This document shows, piece by piece, positions 6,490 to 14,436 of a DNA stretch of 21,447 nt (positions within the stretch are counted from its first letter, which is position 1; every line of letters begins with the position of its first letter). A program made the translations under genes and the position numbers. The notes under the pieces are model-generated. The model saw only the letters and a list, made by a program, of their open reading frames with translations. It was not told where the DNA came from and ran no database searches. The DNA is from an uncultured Collinsella sp. Lineage in GTDB: Bacteria > Actinomycetota > Coriobacteriia > Coriobacteriales > Coriobacteriaceae. The stretch lies in contig UQIG01000034.1 of assembly GCA_900541135.1 (NCBI GenBank), positions 1 through 21,447 on the forward strand, read 5' to 3'.

Positions 6490-8003
6490 TGGCGCAGAGC
6501 TTCGATTCCCTTACCGCCGTCCAGATTGCCGCGGGCGTTGCCGCCGGCGACTTTACCGCTACCGAGGTGGCTCAGGCCTCCCTTGCCGCCATTGAGGCGC
6601 GCGAGGGCGGGGTCCAGGCATTCCTGCAGGTGGCGCCCGAGCTTGCGCTTGAGGCCGCTGCGCGCGTGGATGCCGACCGTGCCGCAGGCAAGCCGCTGCC
6701 CCCGCTCGCGGGCGTGCCGCTGGCCATTAAGGACAACATGAACCTCGTGGGCACGCGCACCACCTGCGCTTCCCGCATGCTCGAGAACTACCAGAGCGTC
6801 TACACCGCTACCTGCGTCCAGCGCATGCTCGATGCCGGCTGCCTGCCCATGGGCAAGGCTAACATGGACGAGTTTGCCTTTGGTAGCTCTACCGAGAGCT
6901 CGGCCTTCCACCGCACCAACAACCCCTGGGATACCGAGCGCGTGCCCGGCGGCTCCTCGGGCGGCTCCGCTGCCGCCGTTGCCGCGGGCGAGGTCGCGCT
7001 CTCGCTGGGCTCGGACACCGGCGGCTCCATTCGCCAGCCGGCGTCGCTGTGCGGCGTGGTGGGCTTTAAGCCCACGTATGGCGCCGTGAGCCGTTACGGC
7101 GTGGTTGCCTTTGGCTCGTCGCTCGACCAGGTGGGCCCCTTCGGCCGCACGGTCGAGGATGTCGCGCTGGCCATGAACGCGCTTACCGGCGCGGGCCACG
7201 ATCCGTACGACTGCACCAGCCAGGATTGCGCCGTCGACTTTACCGAGCATCTCAACGACAGCATCGAGGGTAAGCGCGTGGGCATCATCCCCGCGTTTAT
7301 GGAGGCCGAGGGCCTGACGCCCGAGGTCAAGGCCGCTGTTCAGCGCGCCGCCCAGGAGCTGCAGAACCAGGGCGCCGAGCTGGTCGAGGTCGACCTGCCG
7401 CACCTGGACGCCGCCATCGCCGCCTACTACGTCATCGGCCCGGCCGAGGCGTTCTCCAACCTGGCCCGTTTTGACGGCATTCGCTACGGCTATCAGGAGG
7501 AGGGCTGCGCCAACCTGTCCGACCAGAGTTCGCTTTCGCGCGCCCACGGCTTTGGCGCCGAGGCCAAGCGCCGTCAGATGCTCGGCGCCTACCTGCTGAG
7601 CTCGGGCGTGTACGACAAGTACTACTACGCTGCGCAAAAGGCTCGCACGCTCATCACGCAGGACTACGACGCCGCGTATGCCAAGGTGGACACCATCCTC
7701 ATGCCCGCCTCGCCGCGCACGGCCTTTAAGTTTGGCGAGATCAGCGACCCCACGCAGATGTACCTCTCCGACCTGTACACCATCTCGCTCAACATTTGCG
7801 GCAACGGTGGCATCTCGGTGCCGCTGGGTCTGGGCGAGGATACTCAGCTGCCCGTTTCTGCCCAGCTGGTGGGTCCGGCCTTTAAGGACCGTCAGCTGCT
7901 CATGTTTGCCCGCGCTCTGGAGCGCGGCTTTGCCGATGCCGCCACGGGTGCGCCCGCGCTTTCCGTCGCGCCCGATTTTGCCGGGAAGGGAGGCGAGCTG
8001 TAA
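6489..8003 (+). CDS. gatA: Glutamyl-tRNA(Gln) amidotransferase subunit A
   Basis: The start is the ATG in TAATG shared with the gatC stop. The 504-aa amidase-signature protein shows the full catalytic triad: Lys81 (PLAIKDN), cis-Ser156 (PGGSSGGS) and nucleophile Ser180 (DTGGSIRQPAS), matching the spacing in known GatA enzymes. It hydrolyses glutamine and sends ammonia to GatB through an internal channel. Length and motifs are normal for the family. It is the second gene of gatCAB and overlaps gatB by one base. Confidence 0.97.
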   Translation: MAQSFDSLTAVQIAAGVAAGDFTATEVAQASLAAIEAREGGVQAFLQVAPELALEAAARVDADRAAGKPLPPLAGVPLAIKDNMNLVGTRTTCASRMLENYQSVYTATCVQRMLDAGCLPMGKANMDEFAFGSSTESSAFHRTNNPWDTERVPGGSSGGSAAAVAAGEVALSLGSDTGGSIRQPASLCGVVGFKPTYGAVSRYGVVAFGSSLDQVGPFGRTVEDVALAMNALTGAGHDPYDCTSQDCAVDFTEHLNDSIEGKRVGIIPAFMEAEGLTPEVKAAVQRAAQELQNQGAELVEVDLPHLDAAIAAYYVIGPAEAFSNLARFDGIRYGYQEEGCANLSDQSSLSRAHGFGAEAKRRQMLGAYLLSSGVYDKYYYAAQKARTLITQDYDAAYAKVDTILMPASPRTAFKFGEISDPTQMYLSDLYTISLNICGNGGISVPLGLGEDTQLPVSAQLVGPAFKDRQLLMFARALERGFADAATGAPALSVAPDFAGKGGEL

Positions 8004-9679
8004 TGAAGGAGCTTTCCGAGGTCCTGCAGGATTGGGAGGCCGTGATCGGCCTGGAGATCCATACCGAGCTCACCGCACTCGATACCAAGATGTTCTGCAA
8101 CTGCAAGCTCAGCCACGATGACGAGCCCAACGCCAACGTGTGCCCGGTGTGCCTGGGCCTGCCCGGCGCCCTGCCGGTTCCCAACAAGCGCGCCATCGAG
8201 AGCATCGTCAAGGCCGGTCTCGCCACCAACTGCGAGATCCAGCGCCACTCGATGTTCTACCGCAAGCACTACTTCTATCCCGACATGGCCAAGAACTTCC
8301 AGACCACGCAGGGTCCGGTCGCCTTTGCCATGTACGGTCACCTGGACCTGGACGTGACCGGTCGCGGTGCCGCCGAGCGCCCCGACTGCGCGTTTGGCGA
8401 GGCCGAGGCTCAGAGCCTGGCGAGCGCCTCGGCCAACGCCGAGGGCCTGTCCACGTCCATGACGTCGACCATGCGCGAGGGTAACCAGCGCGCCGGTCAC
8501 CTGGCCAGCTACGATGCGTCCAACCTGCAGATGCCCGAGCGTCGCGAGGACGGTTCCTACACGGTGCCCATTCGCATCCTGCGCATCCACATGGAGGAGG
8601 ACGCCGCCAAGATGGTGCACGTGGGAGGTGCCGAGGGCCGCATTACCGCCGCGGCTGAGTCACTCGTCGACTACAACCGCTGCGGCACGCCGCTGATTGA
8701 GCTCGTCACCGAGCCCGACCTGCGCACGCCTGAGGAGGCTCGCCTGTTTATGGAGAAGCTCCGTCGTATCTTTGTGACGCTGGGCATTTCGGACTGCTCC
8801 ATGGAGAAGGGCTCCATGCGCTGCGACGGCAACGTGTCGCTGCGCCGCCGTGGCGAGACCAAGCTGGGTACCAAGACCGAGCTTAAGAACCTCAACTCGT
8901 TTAAGAGCCTGCATGACGGCCTTGCCTACGAGATTTGCCGCCAGGCCGAGGTGCTCGAGGAGGGCGGCATTATCTACCAGGAGACCCGTCACTGGGAGCC
9001 CAGCCGCAAACGCACCGTAGTCATGCGTGTGAAGGAGACGGCCGACGACTATCGTCTGTTCCCCGATCCCGACCTGGTGCCGTTTGACCTGGACGACGAA
9101 TTCATCGACCGCTGCCGTGGCGAGATTCCCGAGCTGCCCGATGCCAAGCGCGCCCGTTTTGAGGCCGACTTTGGCATTAAGGCGGCCGATGCCGAGCAGA
9201 TCGCCGGTGACCCCGAGTTTGCCGAGTTCTTTGAGGCTGCCGCTGCCGGTATGGCTGGCAAGGAGGCCCAGACGGTCGCAAACCTGCTGGTGAACGAGAT
9301 GATCGCCTACCTTAAGGGCGCGGGCGTCTCGCTGGCCGAGTCCGGCATCGCGCCGGCTCAGGTGGCAGCTCTTGCCAAGTTGCTGGCGACCGATGCCATC
9401 AGCTCCAACCAGGCGCACGAGGTCTTTGAGGCCATGGCCCAGACCGGTGATGACCCCAACAAGATCGTCGACGAGCGCGGCATGCGTCAGGTGAGCGATG
9501 CCGGCGCGCTGCAGCCGATTGTGGACGAGGTGCTGGCAAACTGTGCCGATCAGGCGCAGCAGTATCGTGACGGCAACCAGAAGGTCATAGGCTTTTTGGT
9601 GGGTCAGTGCATGAAGGCGAGCCGTGGCAAGGGCAATCCGAAGCTCTTCAACGAGTTGCTGAGAACGGCGCTCTCGTAA
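8003..9679 (+). CDS. gatB: Aspartyl/glutamyl-tRNA amidotransferase subunit B, long form
   Basis: The ATG overlaps the gatA stop (TAATG). The protein begins with the GatB signature VIGLEIHTEL and a four-Cys zinc site (Cys32, Cys34, Cys47, Cys50). It contains SLVDYNRCGTPLIELVTEPD and ends in a YqeY-like helical tail (about 410-558) that contacts tRNA. GatB phosphorylates the misacylated residue and transfers ammonia to it. At 558 aa it is longer than the usual 475-500. The extra length is mostly an insertion at about 120-187, between LDLDVTG and VPIRILRIHMEEDA, rich in Ser, Ala and Glu, where most family members have a short turn. The insertion is in frame with codon use like its surroundings, so I take it as a real lineage feature and not a sequencing error. 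Confidence 0.96.
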   Translation: MKELSEVLQDWEAVIGLEIHTELTALDTKMFCNCKLSHDDEPNANVCPVCLGLPGALPVPNKRAIESIVKAGLATNCEIQRHSMFYRKHYFYPDMAKNFQTTQGPVAFAMYGHLDLDVTGRGAAERPDCAFGEAEAQSLASASANAEGLSTSMTSTMREGNQRAGHLASYDASNLQMPERREDGSYTVPIRILRIHMEEDAAKMVHVGGAEGRITAAAESLVDYNRCGTPLIELVTEPDLRTPEEARLFMEKLRRIFVTLGISDCSMEKGSMRCDGNVSLRRRGETKLGTKTELKNLNSFKSLHDGLAYEICRQAEVLEEGGIIYQETRHWEPSRKRTVVMRVKETADDYRLFPDPDLVPFDLDDEFIDRCRGEIPELPDAKRARFEADFGIKAADAEQIAGDPEFAEFFEAAAAGMAGKEAQTVANLLVNEMIAYLKGAGVSLAESGIAPAQVAALAKLLATDAISSNQAHEVFEAMAQTGDDPNKIVDERGMRQVSDAGALQPIVDEVLANCADQAQQYRDGNQKVIGFLVGQCMKASRGKGNPKLFNELLRTALS

Positions 9680-9682
9680 GCG

Positions 9683-9818
9683 GGAACCGAGGGGCCGGGC
9701 GCAGGGCCTTGCCTCTCAATTTCGGACAGTCCTGACTCACGACGGAGGCGCCACTGGCGCCTCCTGTTCGTGCGGAACTCATTGAGAGGCAAGGCCCTGC
9801 GCCCGGCCCCTCGGTTCC
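9683..9818. repeat. Perfect 38-bp inverted repeat with nested hairpin
   Basis: Arms 9683-9720 and 9781-9818 are exact reverse complements over 38 bp. Inside, GGAGGCGCC (9744-9752) pairs with GGCGCCTCC (9756-9764) around a 3-nt loop. It begins 4 bp after the gatB stop. No ORF lies within it and no clear target-site duplication flanks it. It could be a MITE-like element or a very stable end-of-transcript structure; no T tract follows. Confidence 0.9.
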
Positions 9819-9865
9819 GTGACGACTCGGCCGTTCGGGTCAGCCGGGCTGATATAAATAGAGTG

Positions 9866-9895
9866 AATGGGCGCGCCGTTGGCGCGTCCATTTTG
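9866..9895 (+). terminator. Probable terminator of the gatCAB operon
   Basis: AATGGGCGCGCC (9866-9877) pairs with GGCGCGTCCATT (9881-9892), one G-U, with a 3-nt loop and a short T run (TTTTGT, counting the last bases of the stem). It is about 190 bp behind gatB, past the 38-bp inverted repeat. Confidence 0.6.
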
Positions 9896-9900
9896 TGCGG

Positions 9901-9927
9901 GTGACAAAGGGACTGTCCCTTTGTCAC
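9901..9927. repeat. 27-bp perfect palindrome, REP-like
   Basis: GTGACAAAGGGAC and GTCCCTTTGTCAC are exact complements around a single central T. Its composition resembles short dispersed palindromes in this group of bacteria. It lies between the gatCAB terminator and the ATPase promoter. Confidence 0.7.
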
Positions 9928-9967
9928 ATTGCAATAAATGTGATGAGAGTGTGGCGAAATGAGCTTA

Positions 9968-10042
9968 AAACTTCCGTAAATGTGATAAATGTCACGTTTT
10001 ACCTAGGGTAAAATGTGGGAAATATCACGTTTACGGAAGTTT
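9968..10042. promoter_or_regulatory. 75-bp imperfect palindrome over the ATPase promoter
   Basis: AAACTTCCGTAAATGTGATA (9968-9987) matches the reverse complement of 10023-10042 at 19 of 20 positions. The inner part (GTTTTACC-TA-GGGTAAAAT) is also nearly symmetrical, centred on CCTAGG at 10002-10007. A possible -10, TAAAAT (10009-10014), is inside it, 48 bp before the ATPase start. It is either an operator or a long leader hairpin. Confidence 0.65.
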
Positions 10043-10061
10043 CTTTGCGGGAGGTTCGTCC

Positions 10062-11426
10062 ATGCAGCGAGATATCATTGCCAAGCTTAACGCTTGGAAA
10101 GCGTCAGAATATCGTAAGCCGCTTATCCTTAAGGGGGCGCGCCAGGTTGGAAAGACGTGGGCGCTTAAGGAGTTCGGCCGAACCTCGTACATCAATTTTG
10201 TGTATCTGACGCTCGAGGAGCCGTCACCTGGGGTACAGAGCGAGTACGCTCAGTTTTTCGAAGGTACGCGCGATCCTCGACGGATCATCTCAAATCTTTC
10301 CCTGGCACTTGGACAGCCTATCGATCCCGGCAAAACGCTGCTTATTATTGATGAGATCCAGGATTGTCCTTCTGCAGTCGGCGCCCTTAAATACTTCTGT
10401 GACGAGGCCCCCGAGTATCACGTCGCATGCGCAGGGTCTTTGTTGGGCGTTCGCTTGTCCCGTGAGACCAGCGCTTTTCCGGTGGGAAAGGTCGAGTTCA
10501 TGGAGATGCGCCCCATGAGCTTTTCCGAGTTTCTGAAAGCCGAGGGCGCTGCAAACTACGACGAATACCTTGGCGGCCTGGATCAGATCGAGACAGTGCC
10601 CGATTTCTTCCATGTCCGTCTCGTCGAGCATCTTCGTCGTTATTTTGCATGCGGCGGCATGCCAGAGGCTCTTGGCCGGTGGGCGGAGACGGGCGATATC
10701 GTTCAGGTCGATAAGGTGTTGTCTGATCTCTTGGATTCCTACGAGCGCGATTTTGCCAAGCATGGTGGCCGTGCGCAGTTCGCCAAGCTTTCGCAAATAT
10801 GGAACTCGATTCCAGCTCAATTGGCGCGCGAGAACAAAAAGTTCGTTTGGGGTGCGGTACGCGAGGGGGCTCGTGCTCGAGAATACGAGGATGCTCTGGA
10901 ATGGCTTGCCGATGCTGGGCTCATCACGGCGGTTCGCCTTAATGCTGCCGGTGGTGTGCCGCTCTCTGCGTACGATGACCTCAAGGCATTTAAAGTCTAC
11001 TGTCTTGATGTCGGCTTGCTGCGCCGCATGGCAAGGCTGGATGCGTCCGCTTTTGCCATCTCGGATGCGCTATTTTCGGAGTTCAAAGGTTCGTTCGCCG
11101 AGAACTATGTGCTTCAGGCATTACTTTCACAGTTAGATGCTGCTCCGCGTTATTGGACAAACGAGAAGCCGAAGCACGAAGTCGATTTTTTGATTCAAGT
11201 CGGAAACGAAATCGTTCCCGTCGAGGTCAAATCGGGAGAGGTCGTTCATTCCAAGAGCCTTAAGTACTATGCCGACAAGCATGCGGAGACGACTCCATTG
11301 AGGGTCCGCTACTCACTTAAGAACCTAAAGCTCGACGACGGGGTGCTCAACATTCCGTTGTATTTGGCTGATCGATCTGTCCCTCTTATCAAAAAGGCGC
11401 TTGATTGTGCGCATCTTGACGTTTAG
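10062..11426 (+). CDS. AAA+ ATPase with C-terminal DUF4143 (PD-D/ExK-like) domain
   Basis: ATG 10062 follows GGGAGG (10049-10054) at 7 nt. The 454-aa protein has Walker A GARQVGKT (25-32) and Walker B LLIIDEIQD (93-101, Asp97 Glu98), followed by a sensor-type ACAGSLLG. The C-terminal DUF4143 region has FKGSFAENYVLQAL and then HEVDFLI (Asp375) and VPVEVKSG (Glu388, Lys390), the layout of a PD-(D/E)xK nuclease fold. Such ATPases are common and multi-copy in gut anaerobes. Their function is poorly known; defence and mobile-element roles have been proposed. It stands alone between gatCAB and an opposite-strand regulator, preceded by several palindromes. Whether the nuclease-like site is active is not shown by the sequence. 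Confidence 0.92.
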   Translation: MQRDIIAKLNAWKASEYRKPLILKGARQVGKTWALKEFGRTSYINFVYLTLEEPSPGVQSEYAQFFEGTRDPRRIISNLSLALGQPIDPGKTLLIIDEIQDCPSAVGALKYFCDEAPEYHVACAGSLLGVRLSRETSAFPVGKVEFMEMRPMSFSEFLKAEGAANYDEYLGGLDQIETVPDFFHVRLVEHLRRYFACGGMPEALGRWAETGDIVQVDKVLSDLLDSYERDFAKHGGRAQFAKLSQIWNSIPAQLARENKKFVWGAVREGARAREYEDALEWLADAGLITAVRLNAAGGVPLSAYDDLKAFKVYCLDVGLLRRMARLDASAFAISDALFSEFKGSFAENYVLQALLSQLDAAPRYWTNEKPKHEVDFLIQVGNEIVPVEVKSGEVVHSKSLKYYADKHAETTPLRVRYSLKNLKLDDGVLNIPLYLADRSVPLIKKALDCAHLDV

Positions 11427-11490
11427 ATCCTGGGTGAGCTGACGGGCGGCGGCTAATTAATCGCTCCGTTACGGCCAGGGAGCTTGGGCC

Positions 11491-12495
11491 CTAGCGATGC
11501 TTGCTTCGCCAAGCCGTGGGTGTCATGCCGGTGTATTGTTTGAAGGCTTGGGTGAAGGCGGCCTGCTGAGGGTAGCCTAGACGCTCTGCCACCTGCGCTA
11601 TCGTGAGCGAGCTGTCTGCCAAAAGGTCCTGTGCTCGCTCCATACGGCGTCTGCGAATGTAGGCGCCCAGGGACTCGCCAGTTTGGGCCTTAAAGGTGGC
11701 GCATAGTTTGGAGCGGCTTGTGTAGAGCCTCTCGGCCACCTCGTTGATACCCACACGTCTGCCTTTGTCGAGCGCGCGCTCTATCATTGCCGTTGCTTCT
11801 TCGGCAATGGTTATGCTGACGCGTGTGTCTGCCGCCTGCCGCGCCTGCTTGTGGGCCGCATGCGAACAGGCGAGCTCCGCGACCATGGTCTCCACGATGC
11901 CCTGCATATAGACGTGTCCGCCTACGGTGCGGGCGCGGTCCTCGTTAATCCGGCGCAGCGTGTGGCAGATGGCAGACGTCGCTTCCTCGTGCCATGGCTC
12001 GGCAAACGCCTCAAAGATTCCCGCGAACTCGGTGGGATAGCGGTGCTCCAGTTCGTCAAAATATCCAGGCAAAAAGAGCACCGAGCGCGAGTGATAGAGC
12101 TCCCCCGCAAACAGCGGGCTTAATTCCTCGCCACAGTTATCTTGGATAAAGCTGCAAACGGCATTGTTTGGCCACGGTCCATGCAATGGTTTGAGGTTCG
12201 CGGGCGTTATGCCAGCCTCGGGCATGCATGTAAGTGTGGGCGCGCTGACTTCGCTCACGCAGGCGTATGGCTCGGGTGTGTATTCGGCCAGGTACATATC
12301 GTGCGTCGGGGTGATGAAATGCTCCATGACGATGCAGGTGGGGGAGAGGGGCATGATCCATGCGCGGCCGTGCGCCCGGTCGTTTGCCACCTCGCCGGTA
12401 AAGACGGCGCCCTTGCCGGTAAGCTCCAGGCCAAACTGCTCAAATTGCGGTGCGTAGAGCTCGGTTATGTCGGTCGCTGCCCGCCGTATTTGCAA
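11491..12495 (-). CDS. AraC-family transcriptional regulator
   Basis: The 334-aa frame begins with TTG (12493-12495, minus), preceded by AAAGGAAAGGG; no ATG lies earlier in the usable frame, so TTG is the likely start. The last about 107 residues form the AraC double helix-turn-helix: INEVAERLYTSRSKLCATFKAQTGESLGAYIRRRRMERAQDLL, then SLTIAQVAERLGYPQQAAFTQAFKQYTGMTPTAWR. The N-terminal 200 residues are an unassigned sensing domain with several Cys and His. It is divergent from the ABC transporter pair with 114 bp between starts, so it most likely controls that pair and itself. AraC regulators next to YbtPQ-like transporters often sense siderophores, but the ligand here is unknown. Confidence 0.9.
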   Translation of the reverse strand: MQIRRAATDITELYAPQFEQFGLELTGKGAVFTGEVANDRAHGRAWIMPLSPTCIVMEHFITPTHDMYLAEYTPEPYACVSEVSAPTLTCMPEAGITPANLKPLHGPWPNNAVCSFIQDNCGEELSPLFAGELYHSRSVLFLPGYFDELEHRYPTEFAGIFEAFAEPWHEEATSAICHTLRRINEDRARTVGGHVYMQGIVETMVAELACSHAAHKQARQAADTRVSITIAEEATAMIERALDKGRRVGINEVAERLYTSRSKLCATFKAQTGESLGAYIRRRRMERAQDLLADSSLTIAQVAERLGYPQQAAFTQAFKQYTGMTPTAWRSKHR

Positions 12496-12609
12496 AAGCG
12501 TCCCTTTCCTTTACAGAAACGTCCACGCCTGGCTCGATTGTGAGCCATGGCTAACACATCAATGATAAGTTGATTACGGTTAACTCTCAAGCCGTTAGAA
12601 AGGCATCTC
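12496..12609. promoter_or_regulatory. Divergent promoter region, AraC regulator/ABC transporter
   Basis: On the plus strand TTGTGA (12538-12543) and AATGAT (12561-12566) are 17 bp apart, a weak but plausible promoter. AGAAAGG (12597-12603) is the ribosome site of the first ABC gene. GGTTAACT (12578-12585) recurs at 16218, ahead of the metal ATPase genes. TTGA and TCAA flank it. The minus-strand site AAAGGAAAGGG serves the regulator. Binding sites are not proven. Confidence 0.45.
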
Positions 12610-14436
12610 ATGGCAAAGGGATCAAAAAGGGAAGGCGGCGGTATCGGCGAGCTGCTTGCATATGCCGGCGACCGTAAATTCCTAACGTATTTGGGCATGG
12701 CGCTCTCGGCGCTCTCGCAGCTGCTGAGCTTTGGCCCGTACGTGTGCATTTGGCTTGTCGCGCGCGATTTGATCGCCGTGGCACCTAACTGGAGCGAAGC
12801 TTGCGACATCGCGATGTATGGCTGGTGGGCCGTGGGGTTTGCGCTGGCAAGCATCGTAGCTTATTTCGTGGGGCTCATGTGCACGCATCTGTCCGCGTTT
12901 CGCTGCGCGTCCAATATCCGCAAGACTACGAGCGAGCACCTGCTTAAGCTGCCGCTTGGCTACTTTGACACGCACGCCACCGGTGAGCTGCGCCGTATTG
13001 TAGACGGATGCGCCGCCTCCACCGAGACTTTGCTCGCACACATGCTGCCCGATATCGCAGGCGCCGTCGCCATGGTCGCGGGCTTGCTCGTGCTGCTTTT
13101 CGCCCTCGATTGGCGCTTGGGCGCGGCATGCCTTATCTCGGTCGTCGTTTCGTTTGGCGCCATGGCCACCATGATGAGCGGCAAAGGCGCCGAGTTCATG
13201 AAGGCCTACATGGGCGCGCTGGTCAAGATGAACAAGACCGGCACCGAATACGTACGCGGTATTCCCGTGGTCAAGGTGTTTCAGCAGACGGTCTACTCCT
13301 TTAAGGCCTTCCACGATGCGATCGCCGAATACGCCGACATGGCACAAAACTATGCGGGCACGTTCTGCCGAGGTCCGCAGGTACTCAACCTTACCACGCT
13401 CAACGGCCTCGTGGCATTCCTGTTGCCCGTGGCGTTGCTGTTGGCGCCGGGCGAGACGGACTTCGCGCATTTTATGGCCAACTTCACGTTTTACGCGATA
13501 TTTTCGGCCGTGGTACCGACGGCCATGACCAAGCTCATGTTTGTGGGCGAGGCCTCTCAGATGAGTGCCGATTCGCTGGCTCGTATTCGAAGCGTCATGG
13601 ATTCCAAGCAGCTCTCCGTGTCCGCCCAACCCAAGCACCCTGCCGGCGGCGACGTGCGATTTGAGGACGTGAGCTTTACGTACGAGGGCGCCGAAGCACC
13701 TGCTGTCACCCATGTGAGTTTTAGCGTTTCCGCGGGTAGTACCCTCGCCCTGGTGGGTCCCTCGGGTGGCGGTAAGTCAACCTGCGCAAGCCTGATCTCG
13801 CGTTTTTGGGATGTTTCCTCGGGTCGAGTGCTCGTAGGCGGTGTGGACGTTCGCGATATGGATCCGCACGAGCTTATGGACCAGGTCGCCTTCGTGTTCC
13901 AGACCAACCAGCTGTTCCGGCAAACACTTGCCGATAACGTGCGCGCCTCCAGGCCTACGGCCACTGACGACGAAGTGCGTGCGGCCCTCTCCGCAGCTCA
14001 GTGCGACGACATTGTGGCCAAGCTCCCACAGGGCATCAATACCATGCTCGGTGCCGGCGGGGCATATCTTTCGGGCGGCGAGGTCCAGCGCGTGGCACTC
14101 GCCCGCGCGATCCTTAAAGATGCGCCTATCGTGGTGCTCGACGAGGCCACGGCGTTTGCCGATCCCGAGAACGAGGCGCTCATCCAGCGCGCCTTTAGCA
14201 AGCTAGCGGCGGGCCGCACGGTCATTATGATTGCGCACCGGCTTTCGACCGTGGTGGGCGCAGACCAAATCGTGGTGCTCAACCAGGGCAGCGTGCAGGA
14301 GTCGGGTACCCATGCCGAGTTGCTGTCCCAAAACGGCCTGTATGCCAAGATGTGGGCTGAGTACGAGCAGGCCGCGAGCTGGAAGATTACTGCTGCAGCC
14401 GCGGATGCCGCCGTCACGAAGGGAGGCGAGGCCTAA
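12610..14436 (+). CDS. ABC transporter, fused membrane/ATPase subunit A (YbtP/IrtA-like)
   Basis: ATG 12610 follows AGAAAGG at 6 nt. The 608-aa half-transporter has an exporter-fold membrane domain (about 1-320, six hydrophobic segments) and a nucleotide-binding domain with Walker A GPSGGGKST (383-391), signature LSGGEVQRV (487-495), Walker B IVVLDEATAFADPENE (Asp511, Glu512) and switch His543. The DEATAFADPENE version of Walker B is the one I associate with the YbtPQ/IrtAB branch, whose members import metal-loaded siderophores despite the exporter fold. The next gene begins directly after the stop, so the two subunits probably form a heterodimer. Substrate and direction are inferred from family likeness only; drug or lipid export is an alternative. 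Confidence 0.9.
   Translation: MAKGSKREGGGIGELLAYAGDRKFLTYLGMALSALSQLLSFGPYVCIWLVARDLIAVAPNWSEACDIAMYGWWAVGFALASIVAYFVGLMCTHLSAFRCASNIRKTTSEHLLKLPLGYFDTHATGELRRIVDGCAASTETLLAHMLPDIAGAVAMVAGLLVLLFALDWRLGAACLISVVVSFGAMATMMSGKGAEFMKAYMGALVKMNKTGTEYVRGIPVVKVFQQTVYSFKAFHDAIAEYADMAQNYAGTFCRGPQVLNLTTLNGLVAFLLPVALLLAPGETDFAHFMANFTFYAIFSAVVPTAMTKLMFVGEASQMSADSLARIRSVMDSKQLSVSAQPKHPAGGDVRFEDVSFTYEGAEAPAVTHVSFSVSAGSTLALVGPSGGGKSTCASLISRFWDVSSGRVLVGGVDVRDMDPHELMDQVAFVFQTNQLFRQTLADNVRASRPTATDDEVRAALSAAQCDDIVAKLPQGINTMLGAGGAYLSGGEVQRVALARAILKDAPIVVLDEATAFADPENEALIQRAFSKLAAGRTVIMIAHRLSTVVGADQIVVLNQGSVQESGTHAELLSQNGLYAKMWAEYEQAASWKITAAAADAAVTKGGEA

Noticed and set aside
12570..12590. DtxR/IdeR iron box
   Set aside because: There is only partial likeness around GGTTAAC; the second half-site does not match.
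12465..12854. 129-aa minus-strand frame across the divergent promoter
   Set aside because: It overlaps the starts of both the AraC and ABC genes and has no ribosome site or domain.
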